Positions 9,431 to 18,915 of a stretch of DNA of 64,000 bases are shown here, in pieces. The stretch is from Litchfieldia alkalitelluris (lineage in GTDB: Bacteria > Bacillota > Bacilli > Bacillales > Salisediminibacteriaceae). Position numbers and translations under genes: made by a program. Below the pieces are notes generated by a model. It did no database searches and was not told the DNA's origin. It saw only the letters and a program-made list of their open reading frames with translations. Location of the stretch: contig NZ_KZ119600.1 in the NCBI RefSeq assembly GCF_002153425.1, forward strand, positions 3,540,120-3,604,119, read 5' to 3'. The number at the start of each line of letters is the position of its first letter. Within the stretch, counting starts at the first letter, position 1.

Positions 9431-10153
9431 TTAAGAAGCATCTACAAAACGCATCTGTCTTCTATATACTTGTATCGCTTCATCTTCATTTAACTTGATT
9501 AATTCGTCATCCGTTAAATGACCTTCTCCACTCTCTACAATATATACTTCAACAGAGCGTTTACCCCATTGTTCATAAACATCATCCACGGTTTCATAGT
9601 AAAGATCTATTTTATTACCCTTGATAGCTGATCCAGTATCTGCAACAACACCATACCCATACCCTGGTATAAAAAGAATTGTCCCGATAGGAAATACTTC
9701 CGTATCAGCAGCAACAGTGGAATAAATATCCCTCTTCACCTCAACACCAGAATAAGTTATACCATATTGTGGATGGTCTTCAGTCTTCCCTGTTGATTCA
9801 GGTCCTGCTGTGTATCCTGTTGCTACTACCTCAACAGCTGGGTACTGACTCCAATCTTCAAGATCTTCTAATGCCTGAAATGTCTCTTCAGTTGTGTTAA
9901 AAGTCAGTTGTTCCATATCTACATGATGAAACACATTTATAAATTCCCTGTTCCTCAACTGACTTTCTCTTTTTAAATGTGTCCTTCCAGCTAATATCTC
10001 AGAACTTTTGTTCCATAATAAATTCCGTTCCGTGACCAAGGAATCCAGTTCATTAGCTTTAACATTTGATAAACCAAAGAAAGTTGAAAAAATAGCGCCA
10101 ATAAATAAGAACGTGAAAATAATGTACTTAAATGGCACTTTTAGTCTTGTCAT
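9431..10153 (-). CDS. yuiC: 3D-domain cell-wall protein YuiC
   Basis: A 240-residue exported or membrane-anchored protein. Residues 9-31 form an uncleaved or cleaved signal ([20 protein letters not shown]). The C-terminal half is a 3D domain: VVATGYTAG, then [22 protein letters not shown] with the catalytic-type Asp residues, as in MltA and the Sps/YuiC muralytic fold. B. subtilis YuiC-type proteins are thought to be stationary-phase lytic transglycosylases. The ATG at 10153 is preferred over an upstream GTG because AGAGGAG lies seven bases before it. The missing N-terminal LysM domain matches YuiC and not YocH. Confidence 0.9.
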   Translation of the reverse strand: MTRLKVPFKYIIFTFLFIGAIFSTFFGLSNVKANELDSLVTERNLLWNKSSEILAGRTHLKRESQLRNREFINVFHHVDMEQLTFNTTEETFQALEDLEDWSQYPAVEVVATGYTAGPESTGKTEDHPQYGITYSGVEVKRDIYSTVAADTEVFPIGTILFIPGYGYGVVADTGSAIKGNKIDLYYETVDDVYEQWGKRSVEVYIVESGEGHLTDDELIKLNEDEAIQVYRRQMRFVDAS

Positions 10154-10237
10154 TTTTTTCACTCCTCTCACCTTGACAGAGTTTCCAAATGACGGGACCT
10201 TTATTCAACCACTAGTCTGAAAATAACAATGATGCAT

Positions 10238-10272
10238 ATAAAAAAGCCCTAAAGGCAAAAACCTTTTGGGCT
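10238..10272 (-). terminator. terminator of yuiB
   Basis: Minus strand AGCCCAAAAGG, 6-base loop, CCTTTAGGGCT, TTTTTTA. Confidence 0.85.
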
Positions 10273-10279
10273 CGATTAA

Positions 10280-10600
10280 TTAGAACATTTGATATCCGCG
10301 GTTTCTTAACATTCGATTAGCAATGCCTGACAAAATTGCTCCAGCCATTCCCGCACTTAAGATAATGATGTCTGCAGTTTTTAATGCAATTAAATCATTA
10401 AAAAAAGTAGGAAACGCTTCTCCAGGACTCAAGAAATACTGCAGTAAACCTGACTCATCTACAATAAAGAAAATGACAATTGGATAAATAACTGCCATTG
10501 TCCACGTGGAGCGAAGCAACATATTTAATATAAATCCAATCCCGAAGAAAAGTACGAAATATAATACAATAGCTATTATTAATTGTGGTAAGCTCAACAT
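10280..10600 (-). CDS. yuiB: membrane protein YuiB
   Basis: A 106-residue protein with three hydrophobic segments; it matches the Bacillus YuiB family in length, position and the sequence YPIVIFFIVDESGLLQYF. Function unknown. The start is set at the ATG at 10600, since GGGGGTG lies five to six bases before it and the ATG 15 bases upstream has no ribosome binding site. It lies between yuiC and yuiA, as in B. subtilis. Confidence 0.88.
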   Translation of the reverse strand: MLSLPQLIIAIVLYFVLFFGIGFILNMLLRSTWTMAVIYPIVIFFIVDESGLLQYFLSPGEAFPTFFNDLIALKTADIIILSAGMAGAILSGIANRMLRNRGYQMF

Positions 10601-10700
10601 TACTTTCACCCCCATAAGGTCAAAATTAAGTTTACTCTATCTATAGAAGCTTAGTCAATTAGAAGGTCCATTCAAAGGTCATTTTTATAATAATTGCAAA

Positions 10701-10736
10701 CAAAAAAATAACCCTCAGGCGTTAAACCTGAGAGTT
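10701..10736 (-). terminator. terminator of yuiA
   Basis: Minus strand AACTCTCAGG, 7-base loop, CCTGAGGGTT, ATTTTTTT. Confidence 0.85.
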
Positions 10737-10749
10737 CATTCATCATTAA

Positions 10750-10890
10750 TCATTTTGCTACACTATTTTTCTGGCCAGTACCATGACAATTATCGCAAGT
10801 TTCGGAACCACCCAGCAACAACTGGAAATACCCTTTTCCTGTACAGTATGGACAATCACCTGTTTTAAGCTTTTGCTTTCTTAGAGCCAT
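10750..10890 (-). CDS. yuiA: YuiA, small zinc-ribbon protein
   Basis: A 46-residue protein with two DnaJ-type zinc motifs, CPYCTGKG and CDNCHGTG, which together make one four-cysteine zinc site. AAAGGAGGAG precedes the ATG at 10890, so the open frame that extends further upstream is not used. Bacillus YuiA is of the same size and position. The role is unknown; a zinc-dependent chaperone-like or structural role is only a guess from the motif. Confidence 0.88.
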   Translation of the reverse strand: MALRKQKLKTGDCPYCTGKGYFQLLLGGSETCDNCHGTGQKNSVAK

Positions 10891-10986
10891 GATGACTCCT
10901 CCTTTATGATTATTTTTTCTGAAGTTTCTGATAATATAACAGTTTTTAAATAAAATGAAAAACTGCATATACGTGCTAAATCCTCG

Positions 10987-11002
10987 ATGAAAGCGTAATC
11001 AA
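10987..11002. promoter_or_regulatory. possible catabolite-responsive element (cre)
   Basis: ATGAAAGCGTAATCAA fits the degenerate CcpA-site consensus WTGNAANCGNWNNCWW. It lies about 97 bases upstream of the yuiA start, downstream of yumB. The consensus is loose, so a chance match is possible. Confidence 0.3.
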
Positions 11003-11127
11003 CACTTCTTTCCTTTTAATATCTCCATGTTAAAAAAACTTACATACATTTTTTCTTTAACGCTTTTTATAGTTAAAGTCCCTAATCCAGTACCATCTTA
11101 TTCGCAATTGCATATAAATACATAAAA

Positions 11128-11168
11128 TAAAAAAAGCAATTCTGGATATTGTCATCCAGAACTGCTTT
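11128..11168 (-). terminator. terminator of yumB
   Basis: Minus strand AAAGCAGTTCTGGAT, 4-base loop, ATCCAGAATTGCTTT with a long T-run. Confidence 0.9.
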
Positions 11169-11175
11169 AAAATCC

Positions 11176-12384
11176 TTAAAAGAAGTTTAATTTACCTTTT
11201 TTCAATACAAGTGGCATTCCACCAAGTAAGAACAGGTACCTATTATCAATAACTTTCTTCATTGCGGAAGCTGAATGTCCATATAGCTTTGTAGAACCAA
11301 CTAGACCGATCGCTTCTTTTCCACCAAGAGAAGCCACTGTACCTTTAATATCAGGTGTAAATTCTTCCAGCTTTTCTTTACCTGCTATTAGGGCTTTTAT
11401 ATTATTCGAACAAGTATAAGATTGTTGAATAGCAATTTGAGCAGTAGGTGGATATGGGCGGTTAATCTCTTCATTGATAATTAAAGCACAATCACCAATG
11501 ACGAAGATGTTATCAAAACCAGGTGCCCTTAAATCCTTCTCCACTTTAATTCTTCCTCGCATTGCTTCAAATCCAGACTTTTCAATTACCGCATTCCCTC
11601 TAACACCAGTAGTCCAGACCACAGTACTCGCTTTAATCTCTTCACCATTATTCAATAATACGCCATCTTCTTTTACTTCTTTGATCGGAGTATTGATTAG
11701 AAACTCAACGCCTCGACTCTCCAATAAATTCATAGCGTAATTGACGAGTTCGTCATCAAAGCCAGGAAGTGCTGTTGGTGCTGCTTCAACAGAATAAATT
11801 TTTACTTTATCACGATCGATATCATATTCCTCGCAAAGTTCAGGAACTCGTTTAGAAAGTTCACCAACAAACTCAATTCCAGTGAAGCCTGCTCCAGCAA
11901 CAATAAATGTTAAATCTTCATCGTGTTTTTCTTCTTGGCTGTTATAAGATGCAAATTTATATTCGATGTGCTCCCGAATATGACGAACTGAGTTGACACT
12001 TCGAATAGCAAATGCATGCTCTTCAACCCCAGGAATACCAAATGTTTCTGGCTCCGACCCTAAACCTATTACTAAATAATCATATTCCAATTCTCCACCT
12101 TCGAGAATTACTTTCTGTTCATCTGTTTTTATCTCACTTACTGCATCTTTTATGAAATGAATTTTTTTTGTATCAATGACGCTATCAATACGCATTCTCG
12201 TTCGATCATGATGCAATGTTCCTGCCGCCGGTTCATGTAACCATGTTGTTTGGTAATGATAATTGTGCTTATTCACTAACGTGATTTCAGCATCATGATG
12301 AGCATTCGCCTTTTGAAGTCTCGTGGCTGTCATCATTCCCCCATAACCCGCACCTAAAATAACTATTTTTGGTCTTTTATGCAT
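11176..12384 (-). CDS. yumB: type II NADH dehydrogenase-like flavoprotein YumB
   Basis: NDH-2 enzymes pass electrons from NADH through FAD to menaquinone without pumping protons. The protein (402 residues from the ATG at 12384, with GGAGTGAG six bases before it) has the FAD-binding GAGYGG at residues 11-16, a second dinucleotide motif AGAGFTGIE near residue 165, and the FAD-contacting VIGDCA near residue 300. The C-terminal amphipathic stretch ([19 protein letters not shown]) fits monotopic membrane binding. It is divergent from yumC, and a Rex-like site lies upstream. A second, more divergent paralogue (yutJ) is at 17448. Confidence 0.9.
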   Translation of the reverse strand: MHKRPKIVILGAGYGGMMTATRLQKANAHHDAEITLVNKHNYHYQTTWLHEPAAGTLHHDRTRMRIDSVIDTKKIHFIKDAVSEIKTDEQKVILEGGELEYDYLVIGLGSEPETFGIPGVEEHAFAIRSVNSVRHIREHIEYKFASYNSQEEKHDEDLTFIVAGAGFTGIEFVGELSKRVPELCEEYDIDRDKVKIYSVEAAPTALPGFDDELVNYAMNLLESRGVEFLINTPIKEVKEDGVLLNNGEEIKASTVVWTTGVRGNAVIEKSGFEAMRGRIKVEKDLRAPGFDNIFVIGDCALIINEEINRPYPPTAQIAIQQSYTCSNNIKALIAGKEKLEEFTPDIKGTVASLGGKEAIGLVGSTKLYGHSASAMKKVIDNRYLFLLGGMPLVLKKGKLNFF

Positions 12385-12481
12385 GCTTCTCACTCCATTT
12401 ATTATCTTTCTTATTCTCCATTTTTCCCTACATAACAATCAATCACGCATGTGTTTTTTTCCATAAAGGAAAACCCTTCAT

Positions 12482-12499
12482 TTGTGATATAATTCACGT
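12482..12499. promoter_or_regulatory. Rex-like operator upstream of yumB
   Basis: TTGTGATATAATTCACGT closely matches the Rex consensus TTGTGA, six A/T-rich bases, TCACAA (two mismatches at the end). Rex is the NADH/NAD+ sensing repressor of fermentation and NADH-oxidation genes, and an NDH-2 gene is a fitting target. The site is about 100 bases from the yumB start. It could also be read as an Fnr/Crp-like site (TGTGA, six bases, TCACG). Confidence 0.5.
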
Positions 12500-12775
12500 A
12501 CAAGATCATAAAATAACGATAAACTTTTTAACCAATAAGGTATTACTATTATTTACACGGAGAATATGTTTTTTTCTCATATTTCATCATATGGGTATCC
12601 TGCAATTTTTTCAACCTATTTTTGACGAATTGTTGAACTTTTTTATTATTATATTACTTTTCCAGAAAAATTGTTAAGATAAACACCTATCAAAAATGAT
12701 TTATATTTTTCCGATATTTATAACGGATTAGTTATTAGAATTTTTTGATTAATTTTAGTATTTTACATTCGATCC

Positions 12776-12804
12776 TTTGCATTAAATCATTTTACATTTA
12801 TAAT
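12776..12804 (+). promoter_or_regulatory. yumC promoter
   Basis: TTTGCA (12776-12781), 17 bases, TATAAT (12799-12804), about 50 bases before the yumC start. Confidence 0.7.
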
Positions 12805-12854
12805 AAATGTGATGTGACATTGTCAAATATTTTTAAAAAGTGGAGGTGTGAGAT

Positions 12855-13853
12855 TTGTCTACAGAAAGAGATGTATACGATATTACGATTATTGGGGGAG
12901 GACCTGTCGGAATTTTTACATCATTTTATGCTGGAATGCGACAGGCTAAAGTAAAAATTATTGAAGCTATGCCTCAACTTGGAGGCCAATTATCGGCGCT
13001 TTATCCAGAAAAATATATTTACGATATTGCTGGTTTCCCTAAAGTCCGTGCTCAAGAACTTGTAGATAGTCTTATTGAACAAACAAATCAATTTAATCCA
13101 ACAGTTGTTTTGGAACAATCTGTGGAGGAGGTTGAAAAGGGCGAGGATAATATTTTCTCATTGAAAACAAATAAGGAAACTCATTATTCTAAGACAGTGA
13201 TAATCACTGCAGGAGTTGGGGCTTTCCAACCACGCCGTTTAGAAGTAGAAGATGCAGATCAATACGAAGGAAAAAATCTACATTATTTTGTTAGTGATTT
13301 AAATAAATTCGCTGGTGATCGTGTAGTATTATCTGGTGGCGGAGATTCCGCAGTAGACTGGACTTTAATGCTTGAAGATATTGCGGAAGAAATTACAATC
13401 GTCCACCGTAGAAACAAATTCCGTGCACACGAACATAGTGTAGAACAATTAGAAGGATCTGATAAAATTCAGATTAAAACACCATACGTAATTACAAAAC
13501 TCCATGGTAATGGTGAGAAAATTACAGCCGTTGACCTTAAAGAAAAAGATGGAGAAGTAGTTGAAACCATCGATATTGACACTTTAATTGTTAACTTTGG
13601 ATTCATATCCAACCTTGGTCCAATTAAAGAGTGGGGCCTTGAAATAGTTAAAAATTCCATTGTGGTTAATTCAAGAATGGAAACTAATATTGAAGGTATT
13701 TATGCATGTGGAGATATTTGTACTTATGATGGAAAAGCCAAGCTGATTGCAACAGGTTTCGGTGAAGCACCAGTTGCAGTTAACCACGCAAAGGCTTATG
13801 TAGATCCAACAGCAAAACTTCACCCTGGACATAGCTCAAGCATTATGGGGTAA
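12855..13853 (+). CDS. yumC: ferredoxin-NADP+ reductase, thioredoxin-reductase-like type (YumC)
   Basis: Transfers electrons between NADPH and ferredoxin or flavodoxin. The 332-residue protein has the FAD motif GGGPVG at 14-19 and the NADPH motif GGGDSA at 161-166. It lacks the CxxC redox pair of true thioredoxin reductases, which defines the YumC class. The VYACGD-type FAD motif near residue 285 reads YACGDIC. The start is a TTG at 12855, seven bases after GGAGGTG. Monocistronic, with its own promoter and terminator. Confidence 0.95.
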   Translation: MSTERDVYDITIIGGGPVGIFTSFYAGMRQAKVKIIEAMPQLGGQLSALYPEKYIYDIAGFPKVRAQELVDSLIEQTNQFNPTVVLEQSVEEVEKGEDNIFSLKTNKETHYSKTVIITAGVGAFQPRRLEVEDADQYEGKNLHYFVSDLNKFAGDRVVLSGGGDSAVDWTLMLEDIAEEITIVHRRNKFRAHEHSVEQLEGSDKIQIKTPYVITKLHGNGEKITAVDLKEKDGEVVETIDIDTLIVNFGFISNLGPIKEWGLEIVKNSIVVNSRMETNIEGIYACGDICTYDGKAKLIATGFGEAPVAVNHAKAYVDPTAKLHPGHSSSIMG

Positions 13854-13872
13854 TTGATCGTGGGTAAGAAGA

Positions 13873-13914
13873 AGAGGCTGGGACAAAATTACACTTTTGT
13901 CTCAGCCTCTATTT
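13873..13914 (+). terminator. terminator of yumC with AGAGGCTGGGACAAAA arm
   Basis: A 16-bp stem, AGAGGCTGGGACAAAA and its inverse, with a 6-base loop. A related hairpin lies at 41668-41711, so this may be a dispersed element. Confidence 0.85.
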
Positions 13915-13968
13915 GTAAATTAAATGATGCGCTATTGGAAAGCACATTCCATTCTGAACAAGTCTACT

Positions 13969-14328
13969 TTAACAATCTTCCGGCGTTCCAGCATTTGTTG
14001 CAGTTCTAAAGGAAGAACCACATCCACAGGAAGCGATAGCGTTTGGATTATCGATCGTAAATCCTCCACCCATCATGTTTTGCTTATAATCTATAACAAC
14101 ACCCTTTAAGATAGCTGCACTTTCCTTATCGACTACAACATTTACACCATTTTGCTCAAATGTCGTATCCTCTTCCTTAACTTCCGCATCAAACCCCATT
14201 CCGTATGAGAGACCGCTGCAGCCACCTCCTTTGACACCTACACGAAGAAGAACATTTTCACTTTCCTCTTCCTTCATTTTCTTAATTTGTGCTGCTGCTG
14301 ATTCAGTTATTTCAATCACATTATTCAC
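13969..14328 (-). CDS. sufA: A-type iron-sulfur carrier SufA (YutM)
   Basis: Scaffold or carrier protein of the IscA/SufA/ErpA family that delivers Fe-S clusters to target enzymes. The three ligand cysteines are present: Cys37 in GGGCSGLSYGM, and Cys101 and Cys103 in SCGCGSSF near the C terminus. Length is 119 residues, slightly longer than usual, with a short tail ending in Cys119. It stands apart from the suf operon at 61.3-64 kb, as in B. subtilis, where it is known as yutM. Confidence 0.93.
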   Translation of the reverse strand: MNNVIEITESAAAQIKKMKEEESENVLLRVGVKGGGCSGLSYGMGFDAEVKEEDTTFEQNGVNVVVDKESAAILKGVVIDYKQNMMGGGFTIDNPNAIASCGCGSSFRTATNAGTPEDC

Positions 14329-14449
14329 CCCTTTAACATTTGGAAGTTATCTATAGTATATCGTTTCCCCTTTTCAGCTTCAACAAAAGCAGATTTCCCT
14401 TATTAATAATCCTCCAGGAAGGATTAACACATACTACCAGCTATTCTAT

Positions 14450-14479
14450 TTGTCACTATTGAAAAAAAGATGGTAAGAT
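14450..14479 (+). promoter_or_regulatory. mqnE promoter
   Basis: TTGTCA (14450-14455), 18 bases, TAAGAT (14474-14479) with an extended -10 TG. The leader of about 110 bases carries a small hairpin (TTTCG, ttttA, CGAAA) and the phrase AGGATTAACACATA, which also occurs just upstream of the promoter (about 14419 and 14506). Confidence 0.55.
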
Positions 14480-14596
14480 AGATTAAGAGTTTCGTTTTAC
14501 GAAAAGGATTAACACATATTATATTTTATGTTATTTTCAAAATGCTGTTAAACATAAAATGCTTGTATTTACTTATTGATTGGGGGAAGGAAGAAT

Positions 14597-15691
14597 ATGA
14601 GTACATTGCTGTTAGATAATAATCTTCAGGAAATAAAAGAAAAAATCGCCAATGGTGAAAGACTAACTATAGAAGATGGTCTTAAGCTATATGACACTCC
14701 TGACTTATTATCTGTTGCACAATTAGCTAACCACGTGAACACAGAGAAGAACGGAGACAACGTTTACTTCATTCAAAATATGTACATTAATCCTACGAAT
14801 GTATGTGAAGCAAGTTGTTCATTCTGTGGTTTTAAAAGAAAACCAGGTGAAGAAGGCGCGTATACAATGGATGAAGAAGATCTTCTAAAATACGTGTCAG
14901 ATCGTTGGAATGATAATATCCGCGAATTTCATATTGTTGGGGGACATAATAACGAGGTCCCATTTGACTATTACTTAGACACTATTCGAATATTAAAGAA
15001 ACATTACCCACAATGTACAGTTAAGGCTTATACAGGAGCTGAAATTGAGTTTTTCTCTCGTATTTCTGGATTGTCAATGAAAGAAGTTCTAGAAGAGCTA
15101 ATCAAAGCTGGTCTAGATACTTTACCAGGCGGAGGCGCTGAAATACTTACAGAACGCTACCGTGCAAAAATGAGTCCTGAAAAGGCATCGACGGACCAGT
15201 GGTTAGAAGCACATGAAATTGCCCATGGACTTGGCTTAAAAACACATGCCACTATGCTTTATGGTTCCATAGAGTCAAAAGAAGAACGATTAATCCATAT
15301 GGATCGTGTTCGTCAATTGCAAGATAAGACTAACGGGTACATGGTGTTTATTCCCCTTGCAATGCAGCCTAAGAGTATTAATGCTGGGCTAAAACGCCGA
15401 ACAACTGCCTATGATGACTTAAGAACAATCGCTATTAGTCGCTTAATGTTGGACAACTTTGATCATATTAAAGCTTATTGGATCAATATTGGTCCTCAAT
15501 TAACTCAAATGGCCTTAACTTTTGGTAGTTCAGATATTCATGGTACGCTTATTGAGGAAAGAATCTCTCACTCCGTAGGTGCTTTAACTTCACAAGGCTT
15601 AACTCGTGAAGAATTAATCTACATGATAAAAGGTGCAAATAAAACACCAGTTGAGCGCGATACTTTCTATAACGTAATTAAGAAGTACTAA
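14597..15691 (+). CDS. mqnE: aminofutalosine synthase MqnE (radical SAM)
   Basis: Radical SAM enzyme of the alternative (futalosine) menaquinone pathway, which joins the MqnA product to SAM-derived adenosine. The cluster motif CEASCSFC (Cys70, 74, 77) is at the right place. HIVGGHNNEVPFDYYLD, AYTGAEIEFF and RLMLDNFDHIKAYWINIGP are typical of the MqnE/MqnC group and closer to MqnE. Length 364 residues is normal. The ATG at 14597 follows GGGGGAAGGAAG; a TTG in frame at 14576 lacks a site. No mqnA, B, C or D lies nearby, and B. subtilis uses the classical Men route. MqnC or a CofH-like enzyme are less likely alternatives. Confidence 0.85.
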   Translation: MSTLLLDNNLQEIKEKIANGERLTIEDGLKLYDTPDLLSVAQLANHVNTEKNGDNVYFIQNMYINPTNVCEASCSFCGFKRKPGEEGAYTMDEEDLLKYVSDRWNDNIREFHIVGGHNNEVPFDYYLDTIRILKKHYPQCTVKAYTGAEIEFFSRISGLSMKEVLEELIKAGLDTLPGGGAEILTERYRAKMSPEKASTDQWLEAHEIAHGLGLKTHATMLYGSIESKEERLIHMDRVRQLQDKTNGYMVFIPLAMQPKSINAGLKRRTTAYDDLRTIAISRLMLDNFDHIKAYWINIGPQLTQMALTFGSSDIHGTLIEERISHSVGALTSQGLTREELIYMIKGANKTPVERDTFYNVIKKY

Positions 15692-15697
15692 CACAAA

Positions 15698-15744
15698 TAA
15701 AAAAACGAGGCTGTGACATTTACGTCCAAGCCTCGTTTTTTTTT
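15698..15744. terminator. bidirectional terminator between mqnE and dapF
   Basis: AAAAAACGAGGCT, loop, AGCCTCGTTTTTTTT; A-run and T-run flank the stem, suited to the convergent gene pair. Confidence 0.9.
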
Positions 15745-15747
15745 ACC

Positions 15748-16611
15748 TTAATTTCTTTCTTGTTTTCTAAAATAGGTTCCTTCACATATCGTTTCTGCAG
15801 GGCCTTTCATCCATATATGATCATTGACATTCCAAGTAATGTATAAATCGCCGCCAGCTAGATGAACGCAAACCTCTTCACCTTTATCTGAAAAATCGTT
15901 TAATACTGATGCGACAACAGCAGCACAAGCGCCTGTACCACAAGCTTGCGTCACCCCAGATCCCCTTTCCCACACTCGAAAATGCATTTCATCTCTTGAT
16001 ACGACTTCAATAAATTCCACGTTTACACTTTCAGGAAACCTCTTATGCTTTTCGACTTTAGGACCTAATGCCGTTAGGGGTGCTTTTTCAATATCATTAA
16101 CAAAGAAAACTGCATGTGGGTTCCCCATTGATACTGCTGTCATTTCATACTCTTGACCAGCCACTTCTATTTTTTCACCTATAACTTTCGTTTCTGAAAC
16201 ACCTGTGACTGGGACTTCCTCTGGTTTCAGGCGAGGGATCCCCATGTCTACAGTAATTAGCTCTATTTTATTGTTTGAATCAGGGTGAACCGTTGCGTGA
16301 ACATTACCGCCCAAGGTCTCTATAGACATATTACCAGTTGTTATTAGTCCATTTTCATAAGCGTATTTGGCTACACATCGCAATCCATTACCACAATTCT
16401 TTGCTTCAGAGCCATCTTTGTTGAAGATTCTCATTCTTAAATCAGCCACATGTGAAGGACCAATTAGAATGAGACCGTCAGATCCTATTCCTGTAAAAAT
16501 ATCAGCAACTTCAATCGCCAATGAAGGTAACTCTTCTTCTTTTAGAACCTCTTCAAATTCATTAACAAATATATATTGATTTCCTAGTCCATGCATTTTT
16601 GTAAACTTCAT
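15748..16611 (-). CDS. dapF: diaminopimelate epimerase
   Basis: Converts LL- to meso-diaminopimelate for lysine and peptidoglycan synthesis. The two catalytic cysteines are Cys73 in KNCGNGLRC and Cys224 in QACGTGACA, each in the conserved glycine-rich loop. The N-terminal MHGLGN motif is also present. 287 residues, a usual length. It is followed upstream by two small genes and lies in the yutL position of the B. subtilis cluster. Confidence 0.97.
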   Translation of the reverse strand: MKFTKMHGLGNQYIFVNEFEEVLKEEELPSLAIEVADIFTGIGSDGLILIGPSHVADLRMRIFNKDGSEAKNCGNGLRCVAKYAYENGLITTGNMSIETLGGNVHATVHPDSNNKIELITVDMGIPRLKPEEVPVTGVSETKVIGEKIEVAGQEYEMTAVSMGNPHAVFFVNDIEKAPLTALGPKVEKHKRFPESVNVEFIEVVSRDEMHFRVWERGSGVTQACGTGACAAVVASVLNDFSDKGEEVCVHLAGGDLYITWNVNDHIWMKGPAETICEGTYFRKQERN

Positions 16612-16631
16612 CTCTATCTATCCTTCCTGCA

Positions 16632-16868
16632 TTATCTCAATGATTCATTTGTCCAAAAATAATCCTCGTCCGCTTCTAAAATAATCATTGTTTTCCTACA
16701 ACATGGTAAGTTTAATCGCTGTTTCACTTTATCCTTGGCTAACTCTAAGGAATCGAGAGCCATATGTGTCAGTACATTATTAGTCCCACAATATGGGCAT
16801 TCATGTAAATATATTTCACCCATTTGTTTTTCGTATGGCCATGTATGATCAAATGGTATTGGTTTCAT
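16632..16868 (-). CDS. small cysteine-rich conserved protein
   Basis: A 78-residue protein with CPYCGTNN near residue 24 and a PCCRKTMI pair near residue 55, which together could bind one zinc ion. GGGGG lies seven bases before the ATG. I do not recognise a function. It lies 20 bases upstream of dapF on the same strand and may be transcribed with it. Confidence 0.7.
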   Translation of the reverse strand: MKPIPFDHTWPYEKQMGEIYLHECPYCGTNNVLTHMALDSLELAKDKVKQRLNLPCCRKTMIILEADEDYFWTNESLR

Positions 16869-16910
16869 CGTATTCCCCCATTTATTATTATTGAAGTTAT
16901 TTTATCACAA

Positions 16911-16942
16911 TTATTAAAAACTGCCGGCATAAACTGCCGACA
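16911..16942 (-). terminator. terminator of yuzB
   Basis: Minus strand CTGTCGGCA, 5-base loop, TGCCGGCAG, TTTTTAAT. Confidence 0.85.
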
Positions 16943-16947
16943 GTGAT

Positions 16948-17184
16948 TTAAAACATTGGGTTATCTTCTATAAACTGATATATATTGGTCAGCAATTCCT
17001 CATTCGTATCTCCTGTGACAACTTCCCCATTCACAAGAGCGAACTTCTTCCTAGCACATTGACCACAAAAGCTAAGGCATCCGTATTCAATTACATCTAA
17101 ATTTGGATCCTTTTCTAACTCTTCCTTCACAGCTTGTGTTCCACTAGCTAAATTGCTAACACAAAATTCGATGATTGGATTCAA
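16948..17184 (-). CDS. yuzB: YuzB family protein (DUF1450)
   Basis: A 78-residue protein with CVSN near the N terminus and [19 protein letters not shown] in the middle, the pattern of the DUF1450/YuzB family, which has a thioredoxin-like ferredoxin resemblance (CX..CxxC) and may bind a [2Fe-2S] cluster. Function is unproven. The start is TTG at 17184 with AGAGGTGG six bases upstream. It sits next to the divergent NDH-2-like gene yutJ, as in B. subtilis. Confidence 0.85.
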   Translation of the reverse strand: MNPIIEFCVSNLASGTQAVKEELEKDPNLDVIEYGCLSFCGQCARKKFALVNGEVVTGDTNEELLTNIYQFIEDNPMF

Positions 17185-17447
17185 GTTAAACCACCTCTGT
17201 GTTAGTCAAATTTGTATCATTTACATCTTCCTATTTTACCATCTGTTTGTCAACATCTTAGGACTGGCAATGAATTTTTTACAAAAGAAAAATTATTCTA
17301 AAATATATTGTTATTTCGACAAATAGCTGATATGATTTACATGGTACGAAACTTATTATTATATGCACGTTGTTTATGATATATACATAAAATATATATT
17401 TGCTTAAAAGAACCTTTAAAAATGCTCTTTGAAGAGGAGGCCATCCA

Positions 17448-18518
17448 ATGCGGAATCTACTCATACTTGGCGGTGGTTATGGAGGACTTCGTGTAATACA
17501 TAAGCTTTTAGCAGTAAAAAATCTTAAGAATACAACCATAACCTTGATTGAAAAGGAACCATATCATAGTTTAAAGACAGAATTTTATGCATTAGCGGCA
17601 GGAACCGTTGCCGACACACATTTACGTGTTTCTTTTCCAAACGATGTCAGATTAGAACTGAAATTTGAAAGCGTATCAAATATTATGTTAGAAAAGAAAA
17701 TGGTCCAGTTAGGAAACGGAGAGTCTTTACCTTATGATGACCTTATTATTGGTTTGGGTTGTGAGGATAGGTATCATGGCGTACCAGGTGCAGATAAGTA
17801 TACGTTAAGTATTCAAAGTATGCGCCGTGCTAGGAAGACTTATCAAGTTCTTCAAGGAATTAGGGCTAACGGTTCTGTAGCAATTGTTGGAGGCGGGTTA
17901 AGCGGTGTTGAACTTGCCAGTGAATTAAGGGAAAGTCGCCCTGATTTAAATGTAAAGATTTTTGACCGTGGCAAAAATATATTATCTATGTTTCCAGCGA
18001 AGCTGTATACATACGTTCAAAATTGGCTCAAAGATCACCAAGTAGAGATTATTAGTGAGGCCAACATAACAAAGGTTGAACCTGAGACACTATATAATCA
18101 CGATCAAGCCCATGCTATGGATGCGATTATCTGGACAGCTGGTATTCAAGCAAATAAATCGGTTCGTGAATTAGATGTTGAGAAAGATAATATTGGACGA
18201 GTCAAAGTAACGAAATACCATCATATTCCAGGATATGAGGACGTTTTTGTTGTAGGTGATTGTGCAGCACTAAACCACGCTCCAAGTGCACAGCTTGCAG
18301 AAGCACAAGCTGAACAAATATCCATGCTACTTGTAAAAAAATGGAATGACGAGCCTTATCCTGAGGAAATGCCTAAAATTAAACTAAAAGGGGTTTTAGG
18401 TTCATTGGGGAAAAAGCATGGGTTTGGACTTATGGGAGAAAAAGCACTTACTGGTAGAGTGCCTCGTGTCTTAAAATCAGGAGTACTATGGATGTACAAG
18501 TATCATTCAGGTCATTAA
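17448..18518 (+). CDS. yutJ: NADH dehydrogenase-like flavoprotein YutJ
   Basis: A 356-residue member of the NDH-2 superfamily. The FAD motif GGGYGG is at residues 8-13, the second dinucleotide motif VGGGLSGVELA near residue 147, and VVGDCA near residue 268. It lacks the longer C-terminal membrane anchor of YumB. GAGGAGG lies eight bases before the ATG. Its electron acceptor is unknown. Neighbours yuzB and yuzD are small thiol/zinc-like proteins conserved in this order. Confidence 0.9.
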   Translation: MRNLLILGGGYGGLRVIHKLLAVKNLKNTTITLIEKEPYHSLKTEFYALAAGTVADTHLRVSFPNDVRLELKFESVSNIMLEKKMVQLGNGESLPYDDLIIGLGCEDRYHGVPGADKYTLSIQSMRRARKTYQVLQGIRANGSVAIVGGGLSGVELASELRESRPDLNVKIFDRGKNILSMFPAKLYTYVQNWLKDHQVEIISEANITKVEPETLYNHDQAHAMDAIIWTAGIQANKSVRELDVEKDNIGRVKVTKYHHIPGYEDVFVVGDCAALNHAPSAQLAEAQAEQISMLLVKKWNDEPYPEEMPKIKLKGVLGSLGKKHGFGLMGEKALTGRVPRVLKSGVLWMYKYHSGH

Positions 18519-18531
18519 TTAAATAATTTAG

Positions 18532-18580
18532 TAAGCAGTCCATGATAACTTAAATCTAGGACTGCTTTTTCTTTTTTTAT
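18532..18580 (+). terminator. terminator of yutJ
   Basis: AGCAGTCC, 17-base loop, GGACTGCT, TTTTCTTTTTTT. Confidence 0.85.
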
Positions 18581-18603
18581 GGCAAAAAAAGTTGTGCCAC
18601 TTA

Positions 18604-18915
18604 TTATTGAGGATCATACTCTTCAATTTTTTTATAAACATCAGGGAGTCTTGGGTTCCCCTCCGCCACAATCTCATCATCAATCACAACAAGGGGATAG
18701 AAATACTCGTCATTTAATATTTTTTGTGCATATATCTTTTGTTCCTCATTAACTGGAGCTTCAATATCGCAATAAACAAATTGAAATGACTTTTCAGGGT
18801 ATTTTCTGTTCACCGCCGCTTCCAACCATTCCATTGTTTCCAAAGCACTTGGTAAATGTATACAACTGGCACATTTCTCTTCTGCACCGTATACTGTAAT
18901 AGTAATTGGATTCAT
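18604..18915 (-). CDS. yuzD: YuzD family thioredoxin-like protein (DUF1462)
   Basis: A 103-residue protein with a thioredoxin-like layout: strand ITITVYG, then CASC at residues 16-19, and a cis-Pro type loop (YFYPLVVIDDEIV) near residue 70. This matches the YuzD/DUF1462 family. The CxxC suggests a thiol-disulfide role; no partner is known. Divergent from yutI (nfu-like). Confidence 0.88.
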   Translation of the reverse strand: MNPITITVYGAEEKCASCIHLPSALETMEWLEAAVNRKYPEKSFQFVYCDIEAPVNEEQKIYAQKILNDEYFYPLVVIDDEIVAEGNPRLPDVYKKIEEYDPQ

